From: an uncultured Lachnospiraceae bacterium
GTDB taxonomy: Bacteria > Bacillota > Clostridia > Lachnospirales > Lachnospiraceae
Direction of reading: 5' to 3'
Assembly (NCBI GenBank): GCA_910587295.1
Contig: CAJULP010000065.1
Coordinates: forward strand, 62,001-126,000
DNA: 64,000 nucleotides
Below, piece after piece: positions 32,855-41,729 of the stretch. Position 1 is the stretch's first letter. Every line of letters begins with the position of its first letter. A program made the translations under genes and the position numbers. The notes under the pieces are model-generated. The model ran no database searches, was not told where the DNA came from, and saw only the letters and a program-made list of their open reading frames with translations.

Positions 32855-35464
32855 TCATACACCCTTCTCCAGCAATGGGAAGGAAAGGTTCACTTTAAAC
32901 AGATCCCCGTCCATAACAATCTCGAAAATACCGTTTTGCACCTCCACCAGATTCTTTGCGATGGAAAGTCCAAGCCCGCTCCCTTCCGTGGTTCTTGACT
33001 CATCCCCGCGGATAAACCGCTCCGTTAATTCTTCGGGGCTTACTTTAAGGGGGGTGGCCGATATATTTTTGATCGACAAGATCACCCACTTTTTCCCGTC
33101 TTCCTGGTTCTTCGCATACTCAAGGTCGATGTAGACCCTTGTTCCTTCCAGCGCATATTTAAAGATATTGTTAAACAGATTTTCAATCACTCTCCAGATT
33201 CTTCTGCTGTCCGCCTGGATAAAGATATCCTCCTTTGGTGCGTTTATGACCGGATATAGCGCCTTTTCCTGAAACTTCTCCGAAAATTCCCCGATGGTCT
33301 GCTTTAGCAGTTCCACAAGGTTGATCTTTTCCCATTGGAGTACAATATTCCCGGATGAGATCTTGGAAGCCTCCACCAGATCGTCCGTTAACTGCTTTAA
33401 CCGCTGGGATTTGGCATCCAGCACGTTGATATACTCTCTTATCTTTGGATCCTTCACGTTTTCCCTCTTGATCAGATCCACATAATTGATGATGGATGTA
33501 AGAGGCGTTTTGATATCATGGGAAACATTCGTGATCAGATCCGCCTTCAGCCGCTCATCCTTCATACTGGTCTCCACCGCATTCTTCACGCTGTCACCAA
33601 TGCTGTTTACGGCCCTTGCCATCACAAGATCGTCTCCATACATCCCCTCTTCCTTCACCTTATGTTCCAGATCGCCGCCGCTGATCTTACGTATGCCTTC
33701 CAATATGACCTGCCTTGCCTGAGCGGAACGATACAAGATCACCCCCACCACAAGATCGGCCGCAAAAATCAGGAAGATCAATACCAGAGCCAGCCTGTTC
33801 ATCCCGCTGCTCCCTCTTACCCTGCCAAAAAGAGCCACGAACATCACACATATATGCAAAAGCACAAAGATACCAAAAGGAACCCACACCCGAAGCACGA
33901 TATCCCAGTGCCTGTATGCGTATCTGGCCCCTCTTGCGGCTGCCTGCCCGCTTCTTCTGACCACACTGTCCTTCCACAGCCTTCCGGCCTTTATCCTCCT
34001 AACAAAACTGTAATAGAAGAAGGAAAAGATCAGGCTTACCGCCAACGCTGACAATCCCGCAATTAAAATCATGACATATTCCGGTATACTCTGCCAGAGG
34101 GCATCAACCACCCAGCCAATAAACCGGTACATGACCATTCCCGCTATGCACACAGCCACAGCCATGATCTCTGTAGGAATCCGGTCCTCCTTACGGAGAC
34201 GGATCATAATTCCCCCGCCCTCTTTCCGGCCCGCATACCCCTCACGCATGGTAAGGACCACTAAGAGCAGCAGATAAAAGACTACACAGGCTATGGCAAT
34301 CGCCAGATACTGCCCGGAATAAGGCGTATACTTTTTAAAATCAGCTGCCGCCTTGTAAAAGCCATCCTGCGCAGAGGCAAGATCCTTCCTGACGCCGATC
34401 ATCACCTGGGTGTTATCCGGGTACGCATACCCAAAACCCCCAAGGATATAGCGCAGAGTTGATTCCTCGATCAGCGTGTCCGTCTCGTAAGCCATATCTG
34501 CCGGATCATAAAAAACGGTTCTCTGGCACTTGTCAAGAAGCTGCTCCTTTAAGAGCTTTAAATCTTTAGTCCTTGTATCCATGTTGGTATAAACCTGTAC
34601 TTCCTTCCCCGTGTTTTTGCGGATAAAGTACACCACATTGCTTTCTTCTTCCTGATAAATGTCCTGATATTTCAAATATTCATTATAATTGACCGCAAGA
34701 TCATCCGCCGCTTTTTTGATATTCTGACAAAGCGCATAATACTCTTCCCATGTGGCAACATGATTTTCAATCCGCTTCCCGTCTACCGTATGATAACGGT
34801 TGGTAAGCACCGTGGCATCCGTTCCTTCCCGCTGATATTCCCCGGATTCAAACTGGTTTCCGGAAACATCCACCACCCTTGTGGCACTTTTTAAGTCAGA
34901 ATTTAAATAATTGATATTGCCACCGCCATAAACACCGGAATCCAGGTCTATCATCGTCACCACATGAAACCTGCTTAAAAACTGATCTGCCTCATCCCCC
35001 GTCATATAGACATTGTCATACTCAAATCCGTTTTTTGACCAGTTGATCAAGTCATCCAGATAATAGCTTGCCGTAATATACTCCGGCTGGACGGTATTGT
35101 ACCGGTTGGCAAAAGCAGTGGCATCCACCACTTTCTTGGCATCAAAGACACCGTCCGTTTCCATCTGCCCCCGGATCGCCCCAAAGCGGACCACATCGGC
35201 AATATGATTGCCCAAAAGCTTATTAAAAAGAAGGGAATCTTCAAAATCCGTTCCCGTCTCCTCATCCCTGAGGTTGTAGATCTGATTCCCGCTGCCGCTT
35301 TCTATCACCACAAAAGATCCGAAAAACACTGCCACAAGCAAAACAGCCGCTGTTACGGCAGCGATGTGCTGCAAAAGATGTAACAGAAGATCCACGCCGC
35401 TTCCCGGTTTCTTTTTCCGCTTTCTTATTTCCTTTACCTCTTTTACTTCTTCCTCATTTTCCAT
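32855..35464 (-). CDS. Large multi-span sensor histidine kinase (VanS/PhoR-like)
   Basis: 869-residue membrane kinase. A basic cytoplasmic start (IRKRKKKPGSG) is followed by one span (~25-50), an extracellular domain of roughly 320 residues, then about five further spans (starts include YLAIAIACVVFYLLLLVVL and IVLRVWVPFGIFVLLHICV). A HAMP-like linker leads to the H-box NVSHDIKTPLTSIINYVDL and an ATPase domain with N-box (NLFNNIFKYA) and GSGLGLSIAKN. The number of spans between sensor and kinase is unusual. It pairs with the response regulator upstream (gap 89 bases with two hairpins). The GTG-started extension to 35542 runs through those hairpins and is discounted. Signal unknown; cell-envelope stress is plausible. 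Confidence 0.88.
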   Translation of the reverse strand: MENEEEVKEVKEIRKRKKKPGSGVDLLLHLLQHIAAVTAAVLLVAVFFGSFVVIESGSGNQIYNLRDEETGTDFEDSLLFNKLLGNHIADVVRFGAIRGQMETDGVFDAKKVVDATAFANRYNTVQPEYITASYYLDDLINWSKNGFEYDNVYMTGDEADQFLSRFHVVTMIDLDSGVYGGGNINYLNSDLKSATRVVDVSGNQFESGEYQREGTDATVLTNRYHTVDGKRIENHVATWEEYYALCQNIKKAADDLAVNYNEYLKYQDIYQEEESNVVYFIRKNTGKEVQVYTNMDTRTKDLKLLKEQLLDKCQRTVFYDPADMAYETDTLIEESTLRYILGGFGYAYPDNTQVMIGVRKDLASAQDGFYKAAADFKKYTPYSGQYLAIAIACVVFYLLLLVVLTMREGYAGRKEGGGIMIRLRKEDRIPTEIMAVAVCIAGMVMYRFIGWVVDALWQSIPEYVMILIAGLSALAVSLIFSFFYYSFVRRIKAGRLWKDSVVRRSGQAAARGARYAYRHWDIVLRVWVPFGIFVLLHICVMFVALFGRVRGSSGMNRLALVLIFLIFAADLVVGVILYRSAQARQVILEGIRKISGGDLEHKVKEEGMYGDDLVMARAVNSIGDSVKNAVETSMKDERLKADLITNVSHDIKTPLTSIINYVDLIKRENVKDPKIREYINVLDAKSQRLKQLTDDLVEASKISSGNIVLQWEKINLVELLKQTIGEFSEKFQEKALYPVINAPKEDIFIQADSRRIWRVIENLFNNIFKYALEGTRVYIDLEYAKNQEDGKKWVILSIKNISATPLKVSPEELTERFIRGDESRTTEGSGLGLSIAKNLVEVQNGIFEIVMDGDLFKVNLSFPLLEKGV

Positions 35465-35491
35465 AAAAAAACCATACCTTTCCGTAACCTG

Positions 35492-35544
35492 CGAATTTGA
35501 GGCCGCAGGCACAAATTCGTGTGTGAAAAATTTATTTTTCACAC
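35492..35544. repeat. Two adjacent hairpins between regulator and kinase genes
   Basis: Stem 1: CGAATTTG (35492-35499) with CAAATTCG (35512-35519). Stem 2: GTGTGAAAAAT (35521-35531) with ATTTTTCACAC (35534-35544), an 11-bp perfect palindrome around TT. They lie just after the regulator stop and may set the regulator-to-kinase ratio. Confidence 0.65.
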
Positions 35545-35553
35545 TACTTCCCC

Positions 35554-36246
35554 CTATTGTTTTTCAATTTTATATCCTACCCCCCAAACCACTTTAAGAT
35601 ACCTGGGCTCTTTGGGATTGATCTCAATCTTCTCCCTGATATGCCGGATATGAACCGCAACCGTATTGTCCGCCCCAATGGCTTCTTCATTCCAGATACT
35701 TTCATAGATCTGGTTGATGGAAAAGACCTTACCCTGGTTTTTAACCAGCAGAAGCAGAATATTGTACTCGATGGGCGTCAGCTTCACGCTCTCACCATCT
35801 ACCGTCACTTCCTTTGTCTCATCATTGATACAAAGCCCTCCGGCGGAAAATAACGCATTGTTTTCCACATTCAGGTTCCCAAGCTGTGTATACCTGCGCA
35901 GATTAGACTTCACCCGGGCCACTAACTCCAGCGGATTAAAAGGTTTGGTCACATAATCATCCGCCCCGATATTAAGCCCTAAGATCTTATCCGTATCCTC
36001 AGACTTTGCGGAAAGGAAAATGATAGGAATACTGCTTGACTCCCTGATTTTTAATGTGGCATGGATCCCGTCAAGCTTCGGCATCATAATGTCAATGATC
36101 AGCAGATGAATGTTCTGCTCCTTTAAAACAGAAATCGCCTGTTGCCCGTCATAAGCTTTATAGACCTGATAATTTTCCTGCTGCAGATAAATTTCAATGG
36201 CATCCACAATTTCCTTGTCATCGTCACAAACCAAAATATTTGTCAT
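35554..36246 (-). CDS. OmpR/PhoB-family response regulator
   Basis: 230 residues. Receiver domain with the acidic pair in LVCDDDKEIVD, phosphoacceptor Asp in LIIDIMMPKLDG (~residue 52), Thr/Ser and Lys in FLSAKSEDTD; then a winged-helix DNA-binding domain (~130-230; YNILLLLVKNQGKVFSINQIYESIW and VHIRHIREKIE). It is the first gene of the two-component pair with the large kinase. Ribosome-binding site AAAGGATGGGAG. Confidence 0.94.
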   Translation of the reverse strand: MTNILVCDDDKEIVDAIEIYLQQENYQVYKAYDGQQAISVLKEQNIHLLIIDIMMPKLDGIHATLKIRESSSIPIIFLSAKSEDTDKILGLNIGADDYVTKPFNPLELVARVKSNLRRYTQLGNLNVENNALFSAGGLCINDETKEVTVDGESVKLTPIEYNILLLLVKNQGKVFSINQIYESIWNEEAIGADNTVAVHIRHIREKIEINPKEPRYLKVVWGVGYKIEKQ

Positions 36247-36310
36247 AGCAATCTCCCATCCTTTATAAATAGTAAACCATATAAATTTTAAGTGTTACTT
36301 AGGAAAAAAA

Positions 36311-37177
36311 TTAAAACTTTCTTAATTCGTCCTTCAATTCCAGAAAAGCTCCCAGATTTCCCCTTTTTCCGCCGCTGGCACGGTGGGAAAACAGCACCTT
36401 ACTGTTACAACAGGTGCACAGGTCCGTCACTGCGATCTGCCCTGATGGCACCCCTGTCTCTTCCAGGATCATGCGGTTTGCCTCCTGCAGGTTGAGCTGG
36501 TATTTGCCCTCTTTTACCCCGTCTTTTAAGATCCCCTTCCAGTTATCCGGAAAGCTTTCCCGGAACGCGTCCGCCACTTCCTCCCCTACCTCGTAGCAGT
36601 CCTGGCAGATAGAAGGACCGATCGCCGCTGTCACGTCTTCTGCCCGGGTGTTAAAAACTTCCCCCATTGCCTTAATGGTCAGCTCTCCCATCCTTCCTAC
36701 CGTTCCCCGCCATCCGGAATGGGAAAGGCCGATCGCCCTGTGCTTCGTGTCTACAAAATAAAGAGGTACGCAATCAGCATAAAAAGTACATAAAATGATT
36801 CCGGGCTCATCCGTGATCAGCCCGTCCACGTCCTCATAATCCGTTTCCCTGACCACTCCCTTGCCGCAGTCAGCCTTCGTTACCCGTCTTATATTGGTGG
36901 TATGGGTCTGTCTGGAGCATACCATCTTATCCGGCGCTGCCCCGAAGATCTCCGCAATCCTTCTGAAATTTTCATCCACCGCTTCCTTGTTATCCCCCCT
37001 TGAATAGCTTACATTCATGGAAGAATAGATCCCCGTGCTGACGCCCCCTTCCCTGGTGGAAAACAGATGCCGCACCAGTCCTGTCTTTTCCAAAAGGGGA
37101 AAGGTCAGATAGGGAACCTTCCCATATTGCCGGATCTCCATGTGATCTTTACATTCTTTTCTCACCAATGAAACCAT
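36311..37177 (-). CDS. pgeF: PgeF/YfiH-family multicopper-like oxidoreductase (laccase domain)
   Basis: 288-residue LACC1/YfiH family protein. The zinc site is made of QTHTTNI, FYADCVPL and LSHSGWRGT, the standard His-Cys-His set. E. coli members correct mis-incorporated L-Ser in muropeptide precursors (PgeF), while others phosphorolyse purine nucleosides; the activity here is not decided by sequence. The ATG at 37177 follows GGAAGGA and overlaps the end of yraN by 16 bases, so it is the last gene of the ylqH-yraN-pgeF string. Confidence 0.88.
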   Translation of the reverse strand: MVSLVRKECKDHMEIRQYGKVPYLTFPLLEKTGLVRHLFSTREGGVSTGIYSSMNVSYSRGDNKEAVDENFRRIAEIFGAAPDKMVCSRQTHTTNIRRVTKADCGKGVVRETDYEDVDGLITDEPGIILCTFYADCVPLYFVDTKHRAIGLSHSGWRGTVGRMGELTIKAMGEVFNTRAEDVTAAIGPSICQDCYEVGEEVADAFRESFPDNWKGILKDGVKEGKYQLNLQEANRMILEETGVPSGQIAVTDLCTCCNSKVLFSHRASGGKRGNLGAFLELKDELRKF

Positions 37178-37545
37178 AAATTTCCTTCCTTTCCTGTCAC
37201 ATAAGAAAAGGCATTCTGATGCCATTTCACCTGTTCCCCGCAGATAGCCACCACATCGTAACGTATCTGCCTGTCTCCATGTTCAGAATGCCTGACCCTA
37301 TAATAATCTGATGCCCTGCAGATCTTCATCTGCTTTTTTAAGTCTACCGCTTCCTCCGGATACCCTGCCTGCAAGTTCCTACGGTACTTCACCTCAACAA
37401 ACACAAGACAGTCATCGTGGAACCCGATGATATCGATTTCCCCCTGCCTGCAGTAAAAATTTGACTCCAGAATCCTAAATCCATTTTCTGTCAGATAAGT
37501 GACCGCCTTTTGTTCATATGCGGTTCCTAACGCCCTTTTATTCAA
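37162..37545 (-). CDS. yraN: YraN-family (UPF0102) endonuclease-like protein
   Basis: 127-residue protein with a PD-(D/E)XK nuclease-like fold: GTAYEQKAVTYLTENGFRIL, QGEIDIIGFHDDCLVFVEVKYR (the E-x-D...E-x-K core). Function is not established; it sits next to rnhB in many Firmicutes, suggesting nucleic acid repair or processing. Start ATG 37545. Confidence 0.9.
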   Translation of the reverse strand: MNKRALGTAYEQKAVTYLTENGFRILESNFYCRQGEIDIIGFHDDCLVFVEVKYRRNLQAGYPEEAVDLKKQMKICRASDYYRVRHSEHGDRQIRYDVVAICGEQVKWHQNAFSYVTGKEGNLWFHW

Positions 37546-37563
37546 TCCTGTTCCCCAATCTTT

Positions 37564-37860
37564 TTATTTCGTCCGGTCCATTTTCGCTTTGATCTTATCC
37601 ATTGCGTCCACAAAGACCAGGATCTCCGCCACCACCTCGTATAATTCCGGCGGTATCATATCCCCGATATCAAGGCGTGACAACGTATCCGCCAGCTTGT
37701 CATCCCTGTGCACCGGAACCGCCGCTTCCTGGGCTTTTTCAATGATCCGTTCCGCCAATGCTCCCTTGCCGCTGGCAATGACGGTAGGGGCATCATCCTC
37801 CGGGTTATAAGCAAGAGCGACCGCCTGCCTTACTTTTTCCTTTTTTCTCAAATCCGCCAT
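37564..37860 (-). CDS. ylqH: FlhB C-terminal-like protein (YlqH family)
   Basis: 98 residues matching only the cytoplasmic domain of the flagellar/type III export switch protein FlhB: VALAYNPEDDAPTVIASGKGALAERI and DDKLADTLSRLDIGDMIPPELY. The NPTH autocleavage motif and the membrane part are missing. In B. subtilis the orphan ylqH follows ylqG and rnhB as here. Its role is unknown and there is no other export gene in the window. Confidence 0.88.
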   Translation of the reverse strand: MADLRKKEKVRQAVALAYNPEDDAPTVIASGKGALAERIIEKAQEAAVPVHRDDKLADTLSRLDIGDMIPPELYEVVAEILVFVDAMDKIKAKMDRTK

Positions 37861-37911
37861 TTCCCCATTTCCCTTCCTGCATAAACCTTGAAAACTTCGA
37901 TTTCCGTACTG

Positions 37912-39504
37912 CTAGGCCCTGGCATCAAAGGAATACCCCGCCAGTACCGATATATTTTTATTCTGGTCCAGAATCTCTTCCATCACATTGGTATCTTCCT
38001 CTTTCGTAAGGAATTGGGCATTCATGGAATACCCTCTTTTTTGGAGCCGTTCATTTAAAAGTTCAATATGGTCCGCAATCATAGTAAGTGCAGACTCATC
38101 TTTTAAATAAAACTTCGTGGCAACCTTCTGGTCGGTCAATGCCACATGCACATCCACGCTGCCTAAATGTTCCATATCCAAATGTAAAAGCGCACTGACC
38201 GTTCCATCCTTTTTCGCAAGGTTTTTCTTGTTGGTGTATACATACAGTTCCCCGTTTGCATCCCTCCCCTGCATCTTAAGCGGAAGCTGTACATATGTAA
38301 ACACCTGGTTCATCTGGTTCATAAAATCAATATTGTTTGACACATTGGCAATTGTCCTTGCCAATGGCGTATCTGCCTTTGCCGTCTGGGATAATGCCTG
38401 GCTCAGCTGCTTCATCTGGCTGTTTAAACGCTCATAAAGTTTATCTACGCTGCCTTCTTCCGCCACTTCTTCGGGAAGCATCAGCCATTGCCTGCCCATC
38501 TCGTTTTTCAGGATATTTTTAAAGGCTTTCCCTTCCAGCAGGGAAAACAAATCGCTCTTATCTTCCGTCTCACCGGATAAAAGCCGTTCTACCTCGGCTA
38601 AAAGTTCCTGGGTAGTTGCCTTTCCCGAAACCAGACTCTTAACCAAACTTTCCTGCGCTCCAGCTTTTCTAAGCCCTTCTGCCATCTCTCTTAATTCCGA
38701 TTCCGGAAGTTCCTCCAAAAGTGCCGCTCCCCCTTTTATGGCGCCGGAAGTTCCTTCTCCATTCTTGGACATCACCTGTCCATCTTCCGTCTGCAGAATA
38801 GTTCCGGATTCTTTTTCTGTAAAAACAGAAACCACATCCCTGTAAAAGGAAATCCCTTCCTCCATGTTTCCACTTCCCGTGATTTCTTTAAAGGTCTGGG
38901 AAAATGCATCGGCGATGTCCATAAGTCCGCCGCTTAGCTGATGCTGGTAATTCTTATAAGCTTCGAACTGGACAATGCTTTCCGGGGTGATGGGAAGCGA
39001 GAGACGCTGCATCTGTACAAGAGTCTCCATATTGGCCTGGGGGTAATTGTTCACCAGCCTGTTCATCTGATACAAAGACTGCTTATCAATCGGAAGGCCC
39101 TCCTCCATCATAGCCCTGACCATCAAAGCCGTGATCTCATTTTCCGGCAGTCCTGCCTGGCTTAAAGCCTTAGAGATATTAGGATCCTGGCTTAAATTCT
39201 CAAACAGCGGACAAAGCACGACCTTCCCGCCGCTGTTATTCCTAATCTGGAAAGTAAGAAGCTGCCCCGGCTGGGCAGACATACTCCCCTCCAGCTTTGC
39301 CTGCAACAGCTGGTTCTGCCCAAGAGATAATAAGATTTCATTCCCGCTTCGCTGCAGTACTTCACCCGTAATAGACTGGCCGGACTGTTTCCCATAGATT
39401 GCTTCCATACCGTTTTTAAGCCCCTGTTCCAGAGAAACATTTTCACCTGACGGTGTCTGGACAAAATTTTGGTTGATCTGCCCGATATATGATGACAACT
39501 TCAT
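37912..39504 (-). CDS. ylqG: FliK C-terminal-like protein (YlqG family)
   Basis: 530 residues, glutamine/serine-rich with long helical stretches in the middle. The C-terminal ~90 residues (LHLDMEHLGSVDVHVALTDQKVATKFYL, then MIADHIELLNERLQKRGY) resemble the C-terminal domain of the flagellar hook-length protein FliK. It is followed by the FlhB-like YlqH, mirroring the FliK-FlhB partnership of flagella but away from any flagellar genes. Same order as B. subtilis rnhB-ylqG-ylqH. Function unknown. AGGGGAG precedes the ATG. Confidence 0.75.
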   Translation of the reverse strand: MKLSSYIGQINQNFVQTPSGENVSLEQGLKNGMEAIYGKQSGQSITGEVLQRSGNEILLSLGQNQLLQAKLEGSMSAQPGQLLTFQIRNNSGGKVVLCPLFENLSQDPNISKALSQAGLPENEITALMVRAMMEEGLPIDKQSLYQMNRLVNNYPQANMETLVQMQRLSLPITPESIVQFEAYKNYQHQLSGGLMDIADAFSQTFKEITGSGNMEEGISFYRDVVSVFTEKESGTILQTEDGQVMSKNGEGTSGAIKGGAALLEELPESELREMAEGLRKAGAQESLVKSLVSGKATTQELLAEVERLLSGETEDKSDLFSLLEGKAFKNILKNEMGRQWLMLPEEVAEEGSVDKLYERLNSQMKQLSQALSQTAKADTPLARTIANVSNNIDFMNQMNQVFTYVQLPLKMQGRDANGELYVYTNKKNLAKKDGTVSALLHLDMEHLGSVDVHVALTDQKVATKFYLKDESALTMIADHIELLNERLQKRGYSMNAQFLTKEEDTNVMEEILDQNKNISVLAGYSFDARA

Positions 39505-39543
39505 AGCGCCTCTCCCCTCCGCTGTATCCGCCGCTGCCGGCTT

Positions 39544-40302
39544 TTATATCAAATTTTTGATAAAACTCTGCCTGTGGATCGGGGTCGGCCCATATTTTTT
39601 CAAAGCCTCCAAATGCGCTTTAGCGCCATACCCCTTGTTAGAAGCAAACCCGTACTCCGGATAAACAGTATCATAATCCACCATAAGCCGGTCCCTGGTT
39701 ACCTTGGCAATAATGCTTGCCGCTGCAATTGATATGCTTTTGGCATCCCCTTTGATGATCGGAACCTGTTTCACCAAAATCCCCGGAATCGTCACCGCAT
39801 CATTTAAAAGCAGATCCGGTTGTGGATTTAATTTCGAGACCGCTTCCCGCATGGCTTCATAGGTAGCCTGCAGAATATTGATTTCATCAATCCTCTGAGG
39901 TGCAACAAATCCAAGACCTGTGGCTATGGCTTTTTCCATGATCACTGCATATAATTCTTCTCTCTTTTTTTCGGATAGTTGCTTGGAATCGTTTAGGTAT
40001 AAGATATCACAATCCTTTGGCAGAATTACCGCCCCTGCCACCACCGGCCCCGCAAGAGGCCCCCGTCCTACTTCGTCAATGCCGCAGATATAAGAAAAGG
40101 AATCATACCGCTTCTCATATTCTTTCATTTTTTCCGTCCGCGCAATCTCCCTTTCATAGTCAGAAATCATTTTCTGTGCCCTTTTTACCAACGCTGCCAC
40201 TCCCGGACGCCGGTCATCCTGATATACCGCTAAAAAAGCAGGCAGCTCATTTACCGTAGCTGCCTGAAAAATATTTTTTATTTCTTGAATCTTCTGCTCC
40301 AT
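39544..40302 (-). CDS. rnhB: Ribonuclease HII
   Basis: Cleaves RNA in RNA-DNA hybrids and starts removal of single ribonucleotides from DNA. Catalytic acids in ICGIDEVGRGPLAGPVV (Asp, Glu), YLNDSKQL region, LLNDAV (Asp) and the following Asp of the family. 252 residues, with the ~70-residue N-terminal extension usual in Firmicutes. Lies between a signal peptidase gene and ylqG. Confidence 0.95.
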   Translation of the reverse strand: MEQKIQEIKNIFQAATVNELPAFLAVYQDDRRPGVAALVKRAQKMISDYEREIARTEKMKEYEKRYDSFSYICGIDEVGRGPLAGPVVAGAVILPKDCDILYLNDSKQLSEKKREELYAVIMEKAIATGLGFVAPQRIDEINILQATYEAMREAVSKLNPQPDLLLNDAVTIPGILVKQVPIIKGDAKSISIAAASIIAKVTRDRLMVDYDTVYPEYGFASNKGYGAKAHLEALKKYGPTPIHRQSFIKNLI

Positions 40303-40320
40303 AAGCTTCCTCTTATCTGT

Positions 40321-40866
40321 TTACTGATGTTTGATCATGCCTATCCTGTCAAGAGGCCAGATGCGCATCCACGCCTTACCGACGAATTCATCCCTGTGGA
40401 TATTCCCAACCACAGGATCCCGGCTGTCCGAGCTGTTATTGCGGTTATCCCCCATAACAAAATATTCGTCATCCCCCAGCGTTATCGGCTCATAAGCCCT
40501 TCCCGGATCAACAATCGTCTCTTTCCCGTACTGCTCCTTAATAGGCTCCCCATTGATAAATATTGTTCCTTCCTCATCAATAAAGATCGTTTCCCCTGGC
40601 AGCCCAATAATCCGCTTGATATAATAAGTCTTTTCCGCATAGCGGAACGGAAATACAATGATATCATATCTTTGCGGGTCATCAAAACGGTAAGACAGCT
40701 TATCGACGATCAAATTATCCCCATCATTTAACATCGGTTCCATGGAAGTTCCGATCACCATAGTACGCTGCCCTACATACGTGACCACCATATAAACTGC
40801 CAGTAACACGACTAAAAAATACAAACTTGTGCTTAAAATTTCTCTTAACTTTCTGCTCACTGTCAA
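40321..40866 (-). CDS. lepB: Type I signal peptidase (copy 1)
   Basis: 181-residue single-span membrane protease that removes signal peptides on the outer face of the membrane. N-terminal span (~15-33), catalytic Ser in GTSMEPMLNDGD, general-base Lys in YYIKRIIGLPGE, and the family boxes FVMGDNRNNSSDSR. Its start overlaps the rbgA stop as ATGA. A second copy lies just upstream of rbgA. Confidence 0.93.
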   Translation of the reverse strand: MTVSRKLREILSTSLYFLVVLLAVYMVVTYVGQRTMVIGTSMEPMLNDGDNLIVDKLSYRFDDPQRYDIIVFPFRYAEKTYYIKRIIGLPGETIFIDEEGTIFINGEPIKEQYGKETIVDPGRAYEPITLGDDEYFVMGDNRNNSSDSRDPVVGNIHRDEFVGKAWMRIWPLDRIGMIKHQ

Positions 40867-41708
40867 TCCTCCGGATGCTCAAGCGTTATCCTGCCAATCC
40901 TTCCACTCCTGAAATCCTCCAGTACCATTCCTGACGCCCTCATGATATCGGGCTGCTCCCCTTTCTGGAAACATTTTCTGACGATACAGACTTCTTCCAG
41001 TGTCTGGTAAGCCTTCTCCTGCAATTCAATCTGATATCTGTCCGTAAGCAGCTTCGGATATTCCTTTTGCAGGTAATTGATGACTGCCATAGCAAGCTCA
41101 TCCCCATGCAGGATCTCATCCTTGATGGAACCAATCATGGCAAGCTTCTCCCCCACCTTCTGATCCTCAAATTTGGGCCATAAGATACCGGGAGTATCCA
41201 GTAATTCCAGATTCTTGTTCAACCTGATCCACTGCTTCCCCTTAGTCACTCCGGGCTTATTTCCGGTTTTTGTACATGCCTTCCCTGCAAGTGTATTGAT
41301 AAAAGTGGATTTCCCCACGTTAGGGATTCCCACTACCATAGCCCGCACCGGCCTGTTTAAGATCCCGCGTTTCCGGTCACGTTCCATCTTCTCCCTGCAG
41401 GCATTCTGAACCAGTGTCTGGATTGTTTTCACCCCGGCACCCGTTTTGGAATTGATCTCCGTAACAAAAAATCCGCGGTTTTGGTAATGATCAGCCCATT
41501 TTTCATTCCATTTTGGATCGGCGAGATCCGCTTTATTTAATAAGATGATCCTCGACTTATTTTTTGCAAGCCGGTCGATATCGGGATTTTTACTACTCAT
41601 TGGCACCCTTGCATCCACCAGTTCTATGATAAGGTCGATCAATTTGATGTTCTCTTCCATCATCCGTTTGGCCTTTGTCATATGCCCCGGATACCATTGA
41701 TAATTCAT
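40863..41708 (-). CDS. rbgA: Ribosome biogenesis GTPase RbgA (YlqF)
   Basis: Circularly permuted GTPase for late 50S assembly. NKADL (G4) precedes the P-loop GIPNVGKSTFIN (G1), GVTKGKQW (G2) and LDTPGIL (G3), the permuted order; the N-terminus starts with the conserved QWYPGHMTKAKR. 281 residues. In B. subtilis it lies between rplS and rnhB, as here with signal peptidase genes inserted. Confidence 0.95.
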   Translation of the reverse strand: MNYQWYPGHMTKAKRMMEENIKLIDLIIELVDARVPMSSKNPDIDRLAKNKSRIILLNKADLADPKWNEKWADHYQNRGFFVTEINSKTGAGVKTIQTLVQNACREKMERDRKRGILNRPVRAMVVGIPNVGKSTFINTLAGKACTKTGNKPGVTKGKQWIRLNKNLELLDTPGILWPKFEDQKVGEKLAMIGSIKDEILHGDELAMAVINYLQKEYPKLLTDRYQIELQEKAYQTLEEVCIVRKCFQKGEQPDIMRASGMVLEDFRSGRIGRITLEHPED

Positions 41709-41729
41709 AGATATGCACCACCATTGCTT

